A DNA stretch of 35,568 bases from Nitrospirota bacterium (GTDB taxonomy: Bacteria > Nitrospirota > Thermodesulfovibrionia > UBA6902). The DNA is taken from the NCBI GenBank assembly GCA_011040095.1, contig DRDE01000083.1, positions 1 to 35,568 on the forward strand, given 5' to 3'. Shown here one piece after another: positions 18,877 through 29,700 of this stretch (its first letter is position 1; every line of letters begins with the position of its first letter). The notes below the pieces were generated by a model. That model did not search any database and had not been told where the DNA came from. It was given only the letters and a program-made list of their open reading frames with translations. Made by a program: the position numbers and the translations under genes.

Positions 18877-19806
18877 TTGCTTAAAATGAAAAAATATTGT
18901 ATCTGCTATTTATTTGCCTTTATCTTTCTCTCTTCTGTCCTTGCATCGTCGGCATCAGGCGGGCAGGTCGTTACAAAAGAGTTACGGCAGTGGGCAAAGA
19001 AAACAGTGAAAGAAGAAAAGACGCTCCAGGCGCTCCAGGGGCAAAATACGGCGGCTGTCCTGTATTTCCGTAATAAAACCGGACAGCCGGAATTGGACCC
19101 CGTGCAAAAGGGCATGGCCATTATGCTCATAACCGATCTCTCCACCATAAAAGGCATCCGGGTAGTTGAAAGGATCAAGGTTCAGGCATTGACCGAGGAG
19201 ACAGGTCTCGGTGTCTCCGGGCTGGTTGACCCTGACACTGCTCCGCGTATCGGGAAACTGTTAGGCGCCCGCTGGATAGTAGGCGGGGACATCCTGCAGG
19301 ACAGCCCGGTCCGGATTCAGTCAAACCTTCTGGATGTGCCGGCAGCGGAGATACTCGGCAATGCAACAGCAGGGGGCAGTCTGACGGATTTATTCAGGAT
19401 GGAAAAAGAGCTTCTTTTTAAGATCGTTGATCTCCTGAAGATTGAGCTTACCCCCACTCAGAGGGAGGCGCTGAAAAAACCCTGTTCAACCAGCAGCAAC
19501 GCCCTTCTCGCTTTTTTTAAGGGGATTGATGCCGGCGACCGGGGGAATTATGAAGACGCAGCCCGGTTTTATGAAAGCGCTCTGAAAGACGACCCGTATA
19601 TCTGCAGCGCCGGGGACGCCCTCCGGGAGCTGCGGGCGCTTGGCCTGGTTACTGCCAGGAAGAGAAGCGGCAAACTTCTGCAGTCATTAAGGGACAGCGT
19701 TTCACTGACGGATCAGTTGACCGCGGAATATCCGGCCAAAAGGACAGGCAAGCCTGAAGATACGCCGACTCCCATTGGAATCGACATTACTTTTTCAGAT
19801 CAGTAA
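18877..19806 (+). CDS. CsgG/FlgO-like lipoprotein-family protein with C-terminal TPR-like segment
   Basis: AAVLYFRNKTGQPELDPVQKGMAIMLITDLSTIKGIRVVERIKVQALTEETGL...APRIGKLLGARWIVGGDI. Confidence 0.75.
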   Translation: MLKMKKYCICYLFAFIFLSSVLASSASGGQVVTKELRQWAKKTVKEEKTLQALQGQNTAAVLYFRNKTGQPELDPVQKGMAIMLITDLSTIKGIRVVERIKVQALTEETGLGVSGLVDPDTAPRIGKLLGARWIVGGDILQDSPVRIQSNLLDVPAAEILGNATAGGSLTDLFRMEKELLFKIVDLLKIELTPTQREALKKPCSTSSNALLAFFKGIDAGDRGNYEDAARFYESALKDDPYICSAGDALRELRALGLVTARKRSGKLLQSLRDSVSLTDQLTAEYPAKRTGKPEDTPTPIGIDITFSDQ

Positions 19807-19813
19807 ACAGGTT

Positions 19814-21010
19814 ATGAGGAAATCCATGAAAAAGATATTGATGATGCCGGCCCTTGCAATATTTTTATTAACCGCCGGCTGCGGCAGCGGGGACAGCGGC
19901 CTGTCCGGCAATACGCCCGGCACAACTGCCGTAACAATAAATTTTGGGAATACAGACGCGGCAGCCAATGCAGGCGCAGTGAGCGCAACATCCACCATCC
20001 CATCCGCTGTAGTCAGTATCAGGATAACAGTTTCAGCCGATGACATGGTTACCGTTGAAGAAGTTGTTCCGGTTGCCGGAGAGAGTTCCGTCTCCGTAAC
20101 ACTCGACATTTTAAACGGGCCTGACAGGCATATAGTGTTAGAGGCCATGACCTCATCAGGAGTTGTGCTTTACAGGGGCGAGACATGGCTTGACCTTAAC
20201 GGAAAATCTCTTACAATCACAATCGACCTGGCTGCGACAAGCTCCTGCCGTCTCTATGTCGATGTAAACGCAGGGGCTGATGATTCGGACTGTTCCAACC
20301 CCGATACTCCATGCAAAACGATTACTTATGCCCTTACACAAACGGACGGGAATGAAGAGATATGTATAGATGCGGGAACCTATGACAGCGCTGCAGGGGA
20401 GACATTCCCCATAGCTTTGAAGCAGGGCGCATCACTTAACTGCCGGGGAGATAACCACACAACAATAATAACCAACAGTAGTACCACAGATACGATAGTG
20501 GGCGCACCAAGCGCCTCTGTTGAAGGATGTAAAATAAGCGTCACCAACGTTGTTTCCGCAATAGATGACAACGGGGCCGTAATTACCGTCAATGACTGTT
20601 TTATAGATGGCGGCTCTGATATAAATGGAATATATCTGTCGGCCGGTTCTACTGTGAGCAATTCAACTATCACTAAGTTCAAGGTGGGAGAAGTAGGAGG
20701 CACAGGGATAATTGTAAGCAGCGGCAGTCCGTCCATCACAGGCAATACGATTACCGGAAATTCATACGGGATATCCATCCTGAGCGGCGGTACGCCCACG
20801 ATTAACAATAATGTACTGAGCTGTAATACTATCGTTGATCTGTTAAACAATACAACCGGCAGCACGATTAATGCACGCAGCAACCGCTGGGACAATAGCA
20901 CGCCTTCCGAGGTATCGGGTACCTGCAATCTGGGAGAGGATATCTGCAATTCCAATTTCGGCAGTGTTGACTATACAGGCAGCACCCAAGCAGCATCTCC
21001 GTGCCCGTAG
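19814..21010 (+). CDS. Lipoprotein with DUF1565-like right-handed parallel beta-helix
   Basis: Lipobox LLTAGCGSG; YVDVNAGADDSDCSNPDTPCKTITYALTQ; beta-helix repeats (GNTITGNSYGISI..). ATG 19814 or 19826 preferred over 19775. Confidence 0.75.
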   Translation: MRKSMKKILMMPALAIFLLTAGCGSGDSGLSGNTPGTTAVTINFGNTDAAANAGAVSATSTIPSAVVSIRITVSADDMVTVEEVVPVAGESSVSVTLDILNGPDRHIVLEAMTSSGVVLYRGETWLDLNGKSLTITIDLAATSSCRLYVDVNAGADDSDCSNPDTPCKTITYALTQTDGNEEICIDAGTYDSAAGETFPIALKQGASLNCRGDNHTTIITNSSTTDTIVGAPSASVEGCKISVTNVVSAIDDNGAVITVNDCFIDGGSDINGIYLSAGSTVSNSTITKFKVGEVGGTGIIVSSGSPSITGNTITGNSYGISILSGGTPTINNNVLSCNTIVDLLNNTTGSTINARSNRWDNSTPSEVSGTCNLGEDICNSNFGSVDYTGSTQAASPCP

Positions 21011-21022
21011 CAACCACGGCAA

Positions 21023-22177
21023 ATGACTATTATGAGACAAAAGACAATAACAGGCATATTTATACTGGTCTTGAGCGCTGTATATCTTTTTTTTAATGTT
21101 AATACAGTCGCGGCATCCGGCATCAGCGCTCAGACCGGTTTCCAGGTTGACTGGTGGAGAGACAATAAAGACAACAAGGCCGTACAGGCCAGTATCCCTG
21201 TTAAAATCGAGGCCCGTCAGGGAGACTATTCATTAAGCCTGCTGACCGGCTATGCCAATACCCACGTTGAGCCGGCCGACCGGGAAAACCGGACCTTATC
21301 CCATATCCTCGACACAAAGGTCAACTTTTCTTACGCTATATTGGAAAAGCTGCCTGTAGACGTGCTGCTCGGGCTTGATCTCAACCTCCCGACAGGCAAG
21401 ACGGATTTCGTGCAGGAGGAGCTGGTACTGATTATGGACCCTGATATTATTGCAATCAACACCTTCGGGGAAGGATATAATGTCAACCCGACTGTGTCTG
21501 TTGTCAAGGACTGGGGCATATGGACAGCCGGCATGGGCGTGGGTTATCTCTGGCGCAGGGAATATGATTTCAGCAAAAACCTGCAGGATTACGACCCGGG
21601 GGACATTGTCAATGCAACCGCCGAGGTCCGGTACTACTTTTCACCAGCCTGGAGCACCCGTTTTTTCGGCGGTTACGCATGGTACGGCAAAGACAGGGTG
21701 GAAGGTGAAGACTTCGCCCAGCCAGGGGAGCACTACCTCCTGGGGCTCGGTCTTTACTATGACGAGACCGGATGGGACGCAGGCTTTGAGATCAAGACGA
21801 TCCTGAGGGATAAGAGTAAATTCCAGGAGACAACAGGCGGACTTTTTACCGAAGACAGCAATGGCCGGGGCCGGGAGTTTACAACTGATCTTTTGCTGGC
21901 ATATATTGTAAACGACAAGACCGCCTTAAATGCGTCCCTCCGGGGACTTTATATCATGGATAATGACTATCCCGCGGATTCATCCCGCTTTGTGGGCAGC
22001 AGGATGAAAGCAGCGCTCAATCTGGGAGTCAGCAGGAGGATATACCGGAATTTTGAATATGAAGTAAATGTTAAAGGGTTTGTGATGCATGATGAAGAGG
22101 CCAACTTCCCGGAGACCCGTAATGCGCGCGACTTCACCGGACTTTCAACAGTGGTCGGGCTTACCACGAGCTTTTGA
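21023..22177 (+). CDS. Outer-membrane beta-barrel protein
   Basis: Signal peptide, alternating aromatic beta strands, C-terminal ...GLSTVVGLTTSF. Confidence 0.7.
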   Translation: MTIMRQKTITGIFILVLSAVYLFFNVNTVAASGISAQTGFQVDWWRDNKDNKAVQASIPVKIEARQGDYSLSLLTGYANTHVEPADRENRTLSHILDTKVNFSYAILEKLPVDVLLGLDLNLPTGKTDFVQEELVLIMDPDIIAINTFGEGYNVNPTVSVVKDWGIWTAGMGVGYLWRREYDFSKNLQDYDPGDIVNATAEVRYYFSPAWSTRFFGGYAWYGKDRVEGEDFAQPGEHYLLGLGLYYDETGWDAGFEIKTILRDKSKFQETTGGLFTEDSNGRGREFTTDLLLAYIVNDKTALNASLRGLYIMDNDYPADSSRFVGSRMKAALNLGVSRRIYRNFEYEVNVKGFVMHDEEANFPETRNARDFTGLSTVVGLTTSF

Positions 22178-22241
22178 GAGAATTCACATCACAGTTGCAT
22201 AAAAATATCGCAAGCCGGCAGGAGAACCTGCTTATACAGCA

Positions 22242-22466
22242 TTAAGAATTCTTCAGATTTCGTAATGCTGATCTCCTTCTTATAGAATGATACCTATTAG
22301 CGCCAACCACAGTAAACCCTTCTTCTTTTGCAGCCTGTTTTACCTTCTTCTCATTAGACAGGAAAAGAAAATATTTCAATTTTTCTCCAAGCGCTTTTAC
22401 ATGTGCTTACCCAGGATGGATATTGTGATTTTCTGCTATTTCTTCTGCTTTCTTTTTTTGATGCAT
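22242..22466 (-). pseudogene. Decayed small ORF (PIN/VapC-like C-terminus guess) with internal stop
   Basis: Reverse frame reads MHQKKKAEEIAENHNIHPG*AHVKALGEKLKYFLFLSNEKKVKQAAKEEGFTVVGANRYHSIRRRSALRNLKNS*. Confidence 0.35.
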
Positions 22467-22481
22467 TAAAAACCTTGAGAT

Positions 22482-22566
22482 AGTAAAGTAACCCCCTTAA
22501 TCCCCCTTAACCTAAGGGGAGGAGTAAACTCCCCTCTTAGGTTAAGAGGGGCCGGGGGGAGTTATC
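22482..22566. repeat. Dispersed-type palindromic repeat (CCCCCTTAACCTAAGGGGAG ... CTCCCCTCTTAGGTTAAGAGGGG)
   Basis: Imperfect inverted arms around gagtaaa, with outer C-rich/G-rich ends. Confidence 0.75.
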
Positions 22567-22645
22567 CAAATTCCTCTTTTATACTTTCAGCAGCCTCTAT
22601 CCATTGCTGGAGTTGATTTTCATTTGTGAAATATGAGTTTTTCAT
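22562..22645 (-). pseudogene. Truncated small ORF (MKNSYFTNENQLQQWIEAAESIKEEFG*)
   Basis: Reads cleanly from ATG and stops exactly at the edge of the 22482-22566 palindrome. Confidence 0.45.
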
Positions 22646-22664
22646 TTCTGTAATTCTATAATAA

Positions 22665-22807
22665 GAGGCTCTTGCAAAAGTCTTTATTCGTCATTCCCGA
22701 GGTCTTTATCAGGAATCCAGTATTTTTTAAAATCAAAGACTTCTGGATACCCGCTTTCGCGGGTATGACAACAACAGCGATTCTCTCGATACTTTTGCAA
22801 GAGGCTC
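22665..22807. mobile_element. MITE-like non-autonomous element, ~143 bp
   Basis: Near-perfect 17-bp terminal inverted repeats gaggctcttgcaaaagt / acttttgcaagaggctc (1 mismatch); inner inverted GTCATTCCCG..GGAATCCAG vs CTGGATACCCGCTTTCGCGGGTATGAC. Confidence 0.75.
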
Positions 22808-23006
22808 ATAATTCTAACCTTATTGTCTCGATATTAAATGAAGTGTAAAAGTTTGATTTAATTACTATCCTCATAAACTGTATTTGCATGTGTTTGGGCT
22901 TTTACTTCTTGCTGTTTAGAGGGATTTAGATTAAAATTAAACGATCGATTTTAAAGGGGAAACGGGCATCACGTTTTCAAATTACAAATCAAGACCCACT
23001 TAATGA

Positions 23007-23432
23007 ATGTATAAGACAACAAACATATTCAAGCTTCACGCTGATATCCTCTCAGACTATAAGCAATTCGTCGGCAGTTTCATTAACATTAGTGATGAAC
23101 AAATTAAGAAGATTGTAGAAGAAGAGATACGCACGGGACGATTCTGGCCGGACCCTCTTATACAATTCAATCCATCTTTTGAAATCCTTGGCCCTGCAAA
23201 TGAATTTTCTGGTGACGGGAAGCTTCTCCATCCGGATACAGCGCATATTTTTAAGGACTATCACCTGTTCAAACATCAGGTGGAAGCTATTGATCTTGGG
23301 AATCAATATCGTGATTTTATAGTTACTTCCGGCACAGGCTCGGGCAAATCGCTTACATATTTAGGAACTATATTCAACTATTTACTTAAGAGCAAACAGG
23401 GCAAGGGAATGATGGGGAGAAGCTGCTCATGA
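23007..23432 (+). pseudogene. N-terminal fragment of a large DEAD/DEAH-type helicase (ends just after Walker A)
   Basis: HQVEAIDLGNQYRDFIVTSGTGSGKSLTYLGTIFNYLLKSKQGKG then abrupt MMGRSCS*; no downstream helicase motifs. Confidence 0.65.
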
Positions 23433-26400
23433 CATCATCCGGCCTTGGAACATCCGGCATCCGGGACAACCACCATCGGGGATCAATTGGCAATTTTCTC
23501 AAAGAGAAGATTCTCCAAGACTCAGATCTCTCATTCGTCTCCGCTTATTTCACCATTTATGCCTATGCCGCCCTCAAGGACCAGCTTGACCAGGTTAATC
23601 ATCTCCGGTTCCTGTTCGGAGAACCACAATTCATCCAATCACTTGACCCTGACAAAACAGAGAAAAAGGCCTTCAGGATTGAGAACGACGCTCTTGCGCT
23701 TGAGAACAAGCTGCAACAGAAACGCGTGGCGAGAGAATGCGCTGACTGGCTGAAAGCGAAAGCAGAAATCAGATCGATTATCAAACCGGGCTTCCTTCAC
23801 GGCAAGATGTACCACATGGACAACAATGGCGTTCAAGAAGCCATTGTCGGAAGCTCGAACTTTACGGTGCGCGGCCTTGGTCTGGGCGCTTCGGGCAACA
23901 ACATCGAGCTTAATCTGGAAGTTGATAGCGCCAGAGATCGAAAAGACCTGAAAAATTGGTTCGACGAGGTTTGGAACGACACGGACCTCGTTGAAGACGT
24001 CAAGTCTGAAGTCCTGAACTACCTTTCTCTGTTATATCAGAATCATTCACCGGAGTTCGTTTACTTCAAGACGCTCTTTCACGTATTTGAAGATTACTTG
24101 TCGGAGGCAGAACGTGGTGGCCTCCTCAACGAGAAGACCGGCTTCTTTGAATCCGACGTGTGGGACATGCTCTATGAATTCCAGAAGGACGGCGTAAAGG
24201 GCGCGATCAATAAGATCCTGAAGCATCATGGCTGCATCATCGCAGACAGTGTCGGCCTGGGGAAAACATTCGAAGCGTTGGCAATCATCAAGTATTTTGA
24301 ACTTCTCAACGGTCGCGTGCTCGTCCTCTGCCCCAAAAAGCTGGAGGATAACTGGAAGGTCTACCGCGAAAACGACACACGCAACCCGCTCCTCAGGGAT
24401 CGGTTTGCTTTCACTGTGCTGGCTCATACCGATTTGGGGCGGGATGCCTATGAAACTCACAATTGGGGCAATTATGATCTCGTGGTTATTGATGAGTCTC
24501 ACAACTTTCGCAATAACGCCGGGGGTAAGGTTCAGGAAGACGGCACTCGCAAGACTACGCGTTACGAGTTTCTGATGGAACGGGTTCTTCAGACGGGCGT
24601 GGATACCAGGGTGCTGCTGCTCTCAGCAACCCCGGTGAACAATAGCCTCAAGGATTTACGAAACCAGTTCCTGCTGATCACACAAAATCAGGACATGGCC
24701 TTCCACGAGTCGCTTGGCATCTACAGCATCGCTCAGGCGATGAAGAATGCGCAGACCCACTTTACGCAGTGGGCGGACCCGAAAAAGAACCCGGAACGTA
24801 AGGTCAGCCGTCTACTCGACGTCCTGGATTCCACATTCTTCAAGTTGCTTGACGAACTCACAATAGCACGGTCCCGTCGACATATCATCAGCTACTACGG
24901 GACTAAGGATATGGGCGAATTCCCCAAAAGGCTTAAACCAATAGCCCTGCACCCGGCTACGGATATCAAGGGATACTTTCCGTCCTACGATGAATTGCAT
25001 GCGGCTATCTCGGAATATAAGCTGAGTATTTTTAATCCGACCGCCTATCTGGAAGACGCCCATGTGAACCGCTATATCAAGGACAGCGAGCAGTTGGTCA
25101 TTTTCAACGACCAGAAAAAACGCGAGTCCTATTTGATTGGCATGATGCGCGTGAACTACCTGAAGCGGCTCGAAAGCTCTGTGCACAGCTTCGAGGTCTC
25201 GATCGACCGAACGATCAAAAAAATCGAGGATCTGTTGACGAAGATCGACCACTTCGAAGGCAACTTCGATGAGTACACGAGTCCTGATATGTTCAAGGAC
25301 CAAGGAGAGGAAGAGGAGGCTGAGCTGCTGGAAAGGCTGATGGTAGGCAAGAAGCTCTCGATCCGGTTGGAGCACATGAAACGCGGGGAATGGAAAAAGG
25401 ACCTCAAGAAGGACCGCACACAGTTAATTGCCATCCACGAGAAGGCTGCGGCCGTCACTGCGGACCGCGACGCCAAGCTTCAGGAGTTGAAACGTCTGAT
25501 CCAGAACAAGATCAACCGCCCACTTAACAATGACAATCGGAAGGCGCTGGTTTTTACCGCCTTTTCCGACACTGCACAATACCTCTATGCAAACCTGAAG
25601 GACTGGGTGTCTGAGGAGATGGGCTTGCACTGCGCGCTGGTTACCGGCACTGGCGACAACCGTACCACCTTCAAGCAGGCTGGCTATGTCCGCCAGACCG
25701 ATTTCATCTCCATTCTGACCAACTTCTCGCCCCGCTCCAAGCTCCGTGAGAAGATGCCGAACATGCCGCAGGAGGGCGAGATCGACATCCTTATCGCTAC
25801 GGACTGCATTTCAGAGGGACAGAACCTGCAGGACTGCGATTATCTCATTAACTATGACATCCACTGGAACCCGGTGCGGATCATCCAGCGCTTCGGCCGA
25901 ATAGACCGCCTGGGCAGCATTAATAAGCAGATTCAGCTCGTCAACTTCTGGCCCACTGATGATCTGAATAAGTACATCAATCTCAAGGACCGCGTCGAAG
26001 CGCGTATGGCGATGGTGGACCTTGCTGCCAGCGGCGCGGACAACCTTCTCGATCCCGATCAACTCGAAGCCCTGGTAGCTGAAGAACTGACCTATCGTGA
26101 GAAGCAGCTTATCCGGCTCAGAGACGAGGTGATCGATCTGGAGGAGATGGACGACAACGTATCGCTCAGTGAATTTACGCTCGACGATTTCCGGGTTGAA
26201 CTCATGAATTTCCTGGCCAACAACCGCAAACAACTGGAGGAAGCCCCGTTGGGCCTCTATGCCGTGACACCGACGCTTGACGGAATGAAGGGCGCTGAGC
26301 TGTTTGACAAGAACTGGCACGAGATCGTGAAACCCGGTGTGATCTTCTGCTTGCGGCACAAGCACCCGCCGCAGGAGAAACGGTCCTCCAACATTAATCC

Positions 26401-26746
26401 CCTGGGGCGGTATTACCTGCTCTATATCCGCGATGACGGCACCGTCCGTTTCACCTTCACCCAGGCAAAAAACGCCCTCTCCATGTTCCGGAAGCTCAGC
26501 GTTGGAAAGGCCGAGTCCTATCAGGCGCTTTGCGACCTGTTTGACCAGGAGACGGAAAGCGGCGCGAAGATGGACAAGTACAGCGATTTGCTGATTAAGG
26601 CGATCAACGCTATCGTACGCACCTTCCAGAAACGGACCGCGGCCGGATTGCAGTCCGGCCGGGATTTTGTTATCCCTGACAAGAAGGAGCAGGCAAACAA
26701 GTCCTCTGATTTTGAACTGATAACCTGGCTGGTAATCAAGGAATAA
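23429..26746 (+). CDS. PLD (HKD)-domain SNF2-type helicase/nuclease
   Basis: HGKMYHMDNNGVQEAIVGSSNFT (HKD); GCIIADSVGLGKTFEALA (Walker A), VVIDESHNF (motif II), LLLSATPVNN (III), QRFGRIDRLGS (VI). Confidence 0.93.
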   Translation: MTSSGLGTSGIRDNHHRGSIGNFLKEKILQDSDLSFVSAYFTIYAYAALKDQLDQVNHLRFLFGEPQFIQSLDPDKTEKKAFRIENDALALENKLQQKRVARECADWLKAKAEIRSIIKPGFLHGKMYHMDNNGVQEAIVGSSNFTVRGLGLGASGNNIELNLEVDSARDRKDLKNWFDEVWNDTDLVEDVKSEVLNYLSLLYQNHSPEFVYFKTLFHVFEDYLSEAERGGLLNEKTGFFESDVWDMLYEFQKDGVKGAINKILKHHGCIIADSVGLGKTFEALAIIKYFELLNGRVLVLCPKKLEDNWKVYRENDTRNPLLRDRFAFTVLAHTDLGRDAYETHNWGNYDLVVIDESHNFRNNAGGKVQEDGTRKTTRYEFLMERVLQTGVDTRVLLLSATPVNNSLKDLRNQFLLITQNQDMAFHESLGIYSIAQAMKNAQTHFTQWADPKKNPERKVSRLLDVLDSTFFKLLDELTIARSRRHIISYYGTKDMGEFPKRLKPIALHPATDIKGYFPSYDELHAAISEYKLSIFNPTAYLEDAHVNRYIKDSEQLVIFNDQKKRESYLIGMMRVNYLKRLESSVHSFEVSIDRTIKKIEDLLTKIDHFEGNFDEYTSPDMFKDQGEEEEAELLERLMVGKKLSIRLEHMKRGEWKKDLKKDRTQLIAIHEKAAAVTADRDAKLQELKRLIQNKINRPLNNDNRKALVFTAFSDTAQYLYANLKDWVSEEMGLHCALVTGTGDNRTTFKQAGYVRQTDFISILTNFSPRSKLREKMPNMPQEGEIDILIATDCISEGQNLQDCDYLINYDIHWNPVRIIQRFGRIDRLGSINKQIQLVNFWPTDDLNKYINLKDRVEARMAMVDLAASGADNLLDPDQLEALVAEELTYREKQLIRLRDEVIDLEEMDDNVSLSEFTLDDFRVELMNFLANNRKQLEEAPLGLYAVTPTLDGMKGAELFDKNWHEIVKPGVIFCLRHKHPPQEKRSSNINPLGRYYLLYIRDDGTVRFTFTQAKNALSMFRKLSVGKAESYQALCDLFDQETESGAKMDKYSDLLIKAINAIVRTFQKRTAAGLQSGRDFVIPDKKEQANKSSDFELITWLVIKE

Positions 26747-26758
26747 AGCAGGAAAAAA

Positions 26759-29700
26759 ATGGAATTGAAAACGCAGATACAACAACGCCTTCAGGCCTTC
26801 TCTCAAGGCAATTTGCGCGACAACGCGCTCGCGCTTCTGAACACCCTCGGTTACGTAAGCGAGAAGACCCTCGACATCTCTTCTTTAGCCAAGCTGCAAG
26901 AGTACCTTGATCGTCACAAGTATCTAACGGAAGAGAATGCGCTTCTTTCCAGATGGATGGATGTTCAATTTCTGTTTCAGCTAACAAGTGCCGAGATCTC
27001 AGGTCGCACGACAGGCCAGCTCGAGCTGATAGAAAATACGGCATATGACGCCAAGGAAGTGAAGTCATACCTGTTCTTTGCGATAGAAATCTCTGGCGAA
27101 AAACCTACCCGAACCGAGCTGTCACTTATCACCAGATCACTCAATCGGCTTGTGCCAATGCCTGTGTTTCTGCTCTTCAAACATGATGATTCCCTTTCTC
27201 TGGCTATTATCAACCGTCGCCGCAATTTGCGTGACGGCACTCGTGATGTGTTGACTCGGGTATCTTTGATTCGCGATATTTCTCTTGAGAATCCCCATCG
27301 TGCGCATCTCGATATCCTTGGGCGCTTCTCGTTGCAGTCGCTCAGTACAGAGGTTGGCGCCATACGGACGTTCTCAGACCTGGATAATGCCTGGCAGAAA
27401 ATACTCTCAACCCAGGAGTTGAATCGGCGCTTCTATGCTGATTTGGTGGACTGGTTTACATGGGCTGTATCAGAGATTCGCTTGGCACATTTGCCTGATC
27501 ATGTGGCCGACACCAGCGAAGCAAGAGAAAAGTCCACGCACGAGTTTGTCATGCGCCTGATTTGCAGACTTCTCTTTACGTGGTTTCTGAAAGAGAAACA
27601 ACTGATTCAGGGAGAGTTGCTGGAGTTCTTTGATGCTGCTGACCGTCGGCATCTGCCGGTGCGGGATGCTGCTGATCCCGAAGTTCTTGAAAAGAACAGC
27701 TACTACCGTGGCATTCTTCAAAACATATTTTTCAAGGCCCTGAACAAACCGATGGAACAACGGCGCCGAACAACTGCTGAAGCCCGCAACGATCGGACAG
27801 TTGACGATCCGGAACTCAAGAAGCTGGACTACCTTGGCAAAAACTATCTGGAGGCTGACTTTGACTATGACTTGTTTGACCGTATTCCGTACCTCAATGG
27901 TGGGCTCTTTGACGCGCTACCCGAAGACAACGCATCGGATACCATTGATGATGGAGCTATCCGAATCCCAAACAAACTCTTCGCTGCCACGCTTGAGGAC
28001 GGATTCTCCATCGAGATCGGCACGGGACGGAGAACGCAACGGAGGCCGATTGAAGGTCTGAACCGCATATTCAGTCGGTATCGCTTTACGGTTACTGAGA
28101 ACACGGCACTGGAAGAAGATGTTGCTCTCGACCCCGAACTGCTCGGCTTGGTCTTTGAAAACCTGCTCGCGGAAATCAACACTACGGATAAAGCCGCTGC
28201 CAAAAGCGCACGCAAAGCATCGGGCTCCTACTATACGCCGCGTCGAATCGTGGACTACATGGTAAACGAATCTCTGCATCTTTACCTTCGCTCAAGATTC
28301 GAGCGAGAAGCGGCCACTCGTCAGGATCTGCAACTTGTCAGCCAGCTTTGTTACCGTGAGGAAGGCGCTGACTTTGCGTCTATCGCTGATCGTATTGTAG
28401 AGGCTCTTGATGAGGTCCGTGTACTTGATCCGGCATGCGGCTCAGGAGCATTTCCCATGGGTATGCTCCATCGCATGGTGGAATTGTTGAGAGTTGTAGA
28501 CCCCGGCAATGAAGGTTGGAAACAACGTTTGCTAGCCCGCCTCCCTGTGGATGTGCGTGCTGATGCCGAATGCGGCATGGCAGGCAAGAGCTACGACTAC
28601 CTTCGTAAACTCGGCCTGATCCAGAAGAATCTCTACGGTGTTGACATTCAGCCCTTGGCCGCCCTTATTGCCAAATTGCGTTTTTTCTTGACTCTGGTCA
28701 TAGAACAGGAAGTTGACCCGAATGACCGTCTTCACAACTATCATCTTCACGCTTTGCCCAATATCGAAACAAACCTGCTGTGCTGCAACACCCTCAAAGA
28801 GGCCCAGATAGGGTTATTTGAAGAACAGGCCATTCAGGCATACATCCAGGCTCGGGAAGATTATTACAATCCTGAGCTCTCAGCAGAAGAACGCGAACAA
28901 TTGTGCATCAGTATTGCTGAGATACTGAACGGGTTGTTTCCGTTATTCTCACAAGAAGCGCTTGGCATTACCCCACCGCAAGATCGCGCCACCGCGCAAG
29001 AGCAGAATATCGCCAATCTGCAGCGCTGGTTCCGCGATGCAACCATTCCTGCGCCATTCTTCAGCGCCCGCGCTTTCTTTCCTGAAATTGGAGATGCCGG
29101 ATTCCATATAGTAATCGGCAATCCGCCATACGGCGGTGATAAAATTCCAGATGATATCAAGAACGCGCTCGGACTCGGATGGAAAGATCCTTACGGTGCA
29201 TTCATAGCTCGATTCCTGAACGATGAATCCGAGGGTCGCCCGCCAACGCCGCTTGCACCTGACGGTGTGCTTGTCTACATCGTCAGTGATACTTTCATGA
29301 CCATCAAATCGCACCGTCCTCTGAGAAAACAGATGATGCAGCACCGTATCCACAAGATGCTTCGTGTCCACCCGGATACGTTCCATGCGACCGTAAACAC
29401 AGCCATTATCCTGTGCCAGCGTGGAGCGGTGATAAAAGGTCATACCTGCCAGATGGCTGACCTTACAAACGTTTCCATCCATGACCAGTTTGAACGTTTT
29501 CTACACCTTCTGTATCAAACCGAAGGTTTTGCCAGACGTCAGAATATCAGCAACCAGACCTACGCGATCTATCACTACCGCCAGTCTTTGATTGAAACTA
29601 ACTCTAACCTGCCGTTCTTTGTTGCGTCACCGAAGCTGTTTGTGTTGATGCAGGATATCGATAATTCCACGGTACTCAACGAGTCAGGCCTGCCGAAGGT

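Noticed and set aside
19775-19813. Upstream start for the beta-helix lipoprotein (MESTLLFQISKQV...)
   Set aside because: Overlaps the preceding gene; ATG at 19814/19826 gives a proper signal peptide and lipobox.
24812-25375. 187-aa minus-strand ORF (and 24047-24502, 25156-25476)
   Set aside because: Antisense shadows of the helicase gene.
25811-26806. 331-aa minus-strand ORF
   Set aside because: Fully antisense to the well-supported PLD-SNF2 helicase; reads as low-information mirror translation with no domain motifs.
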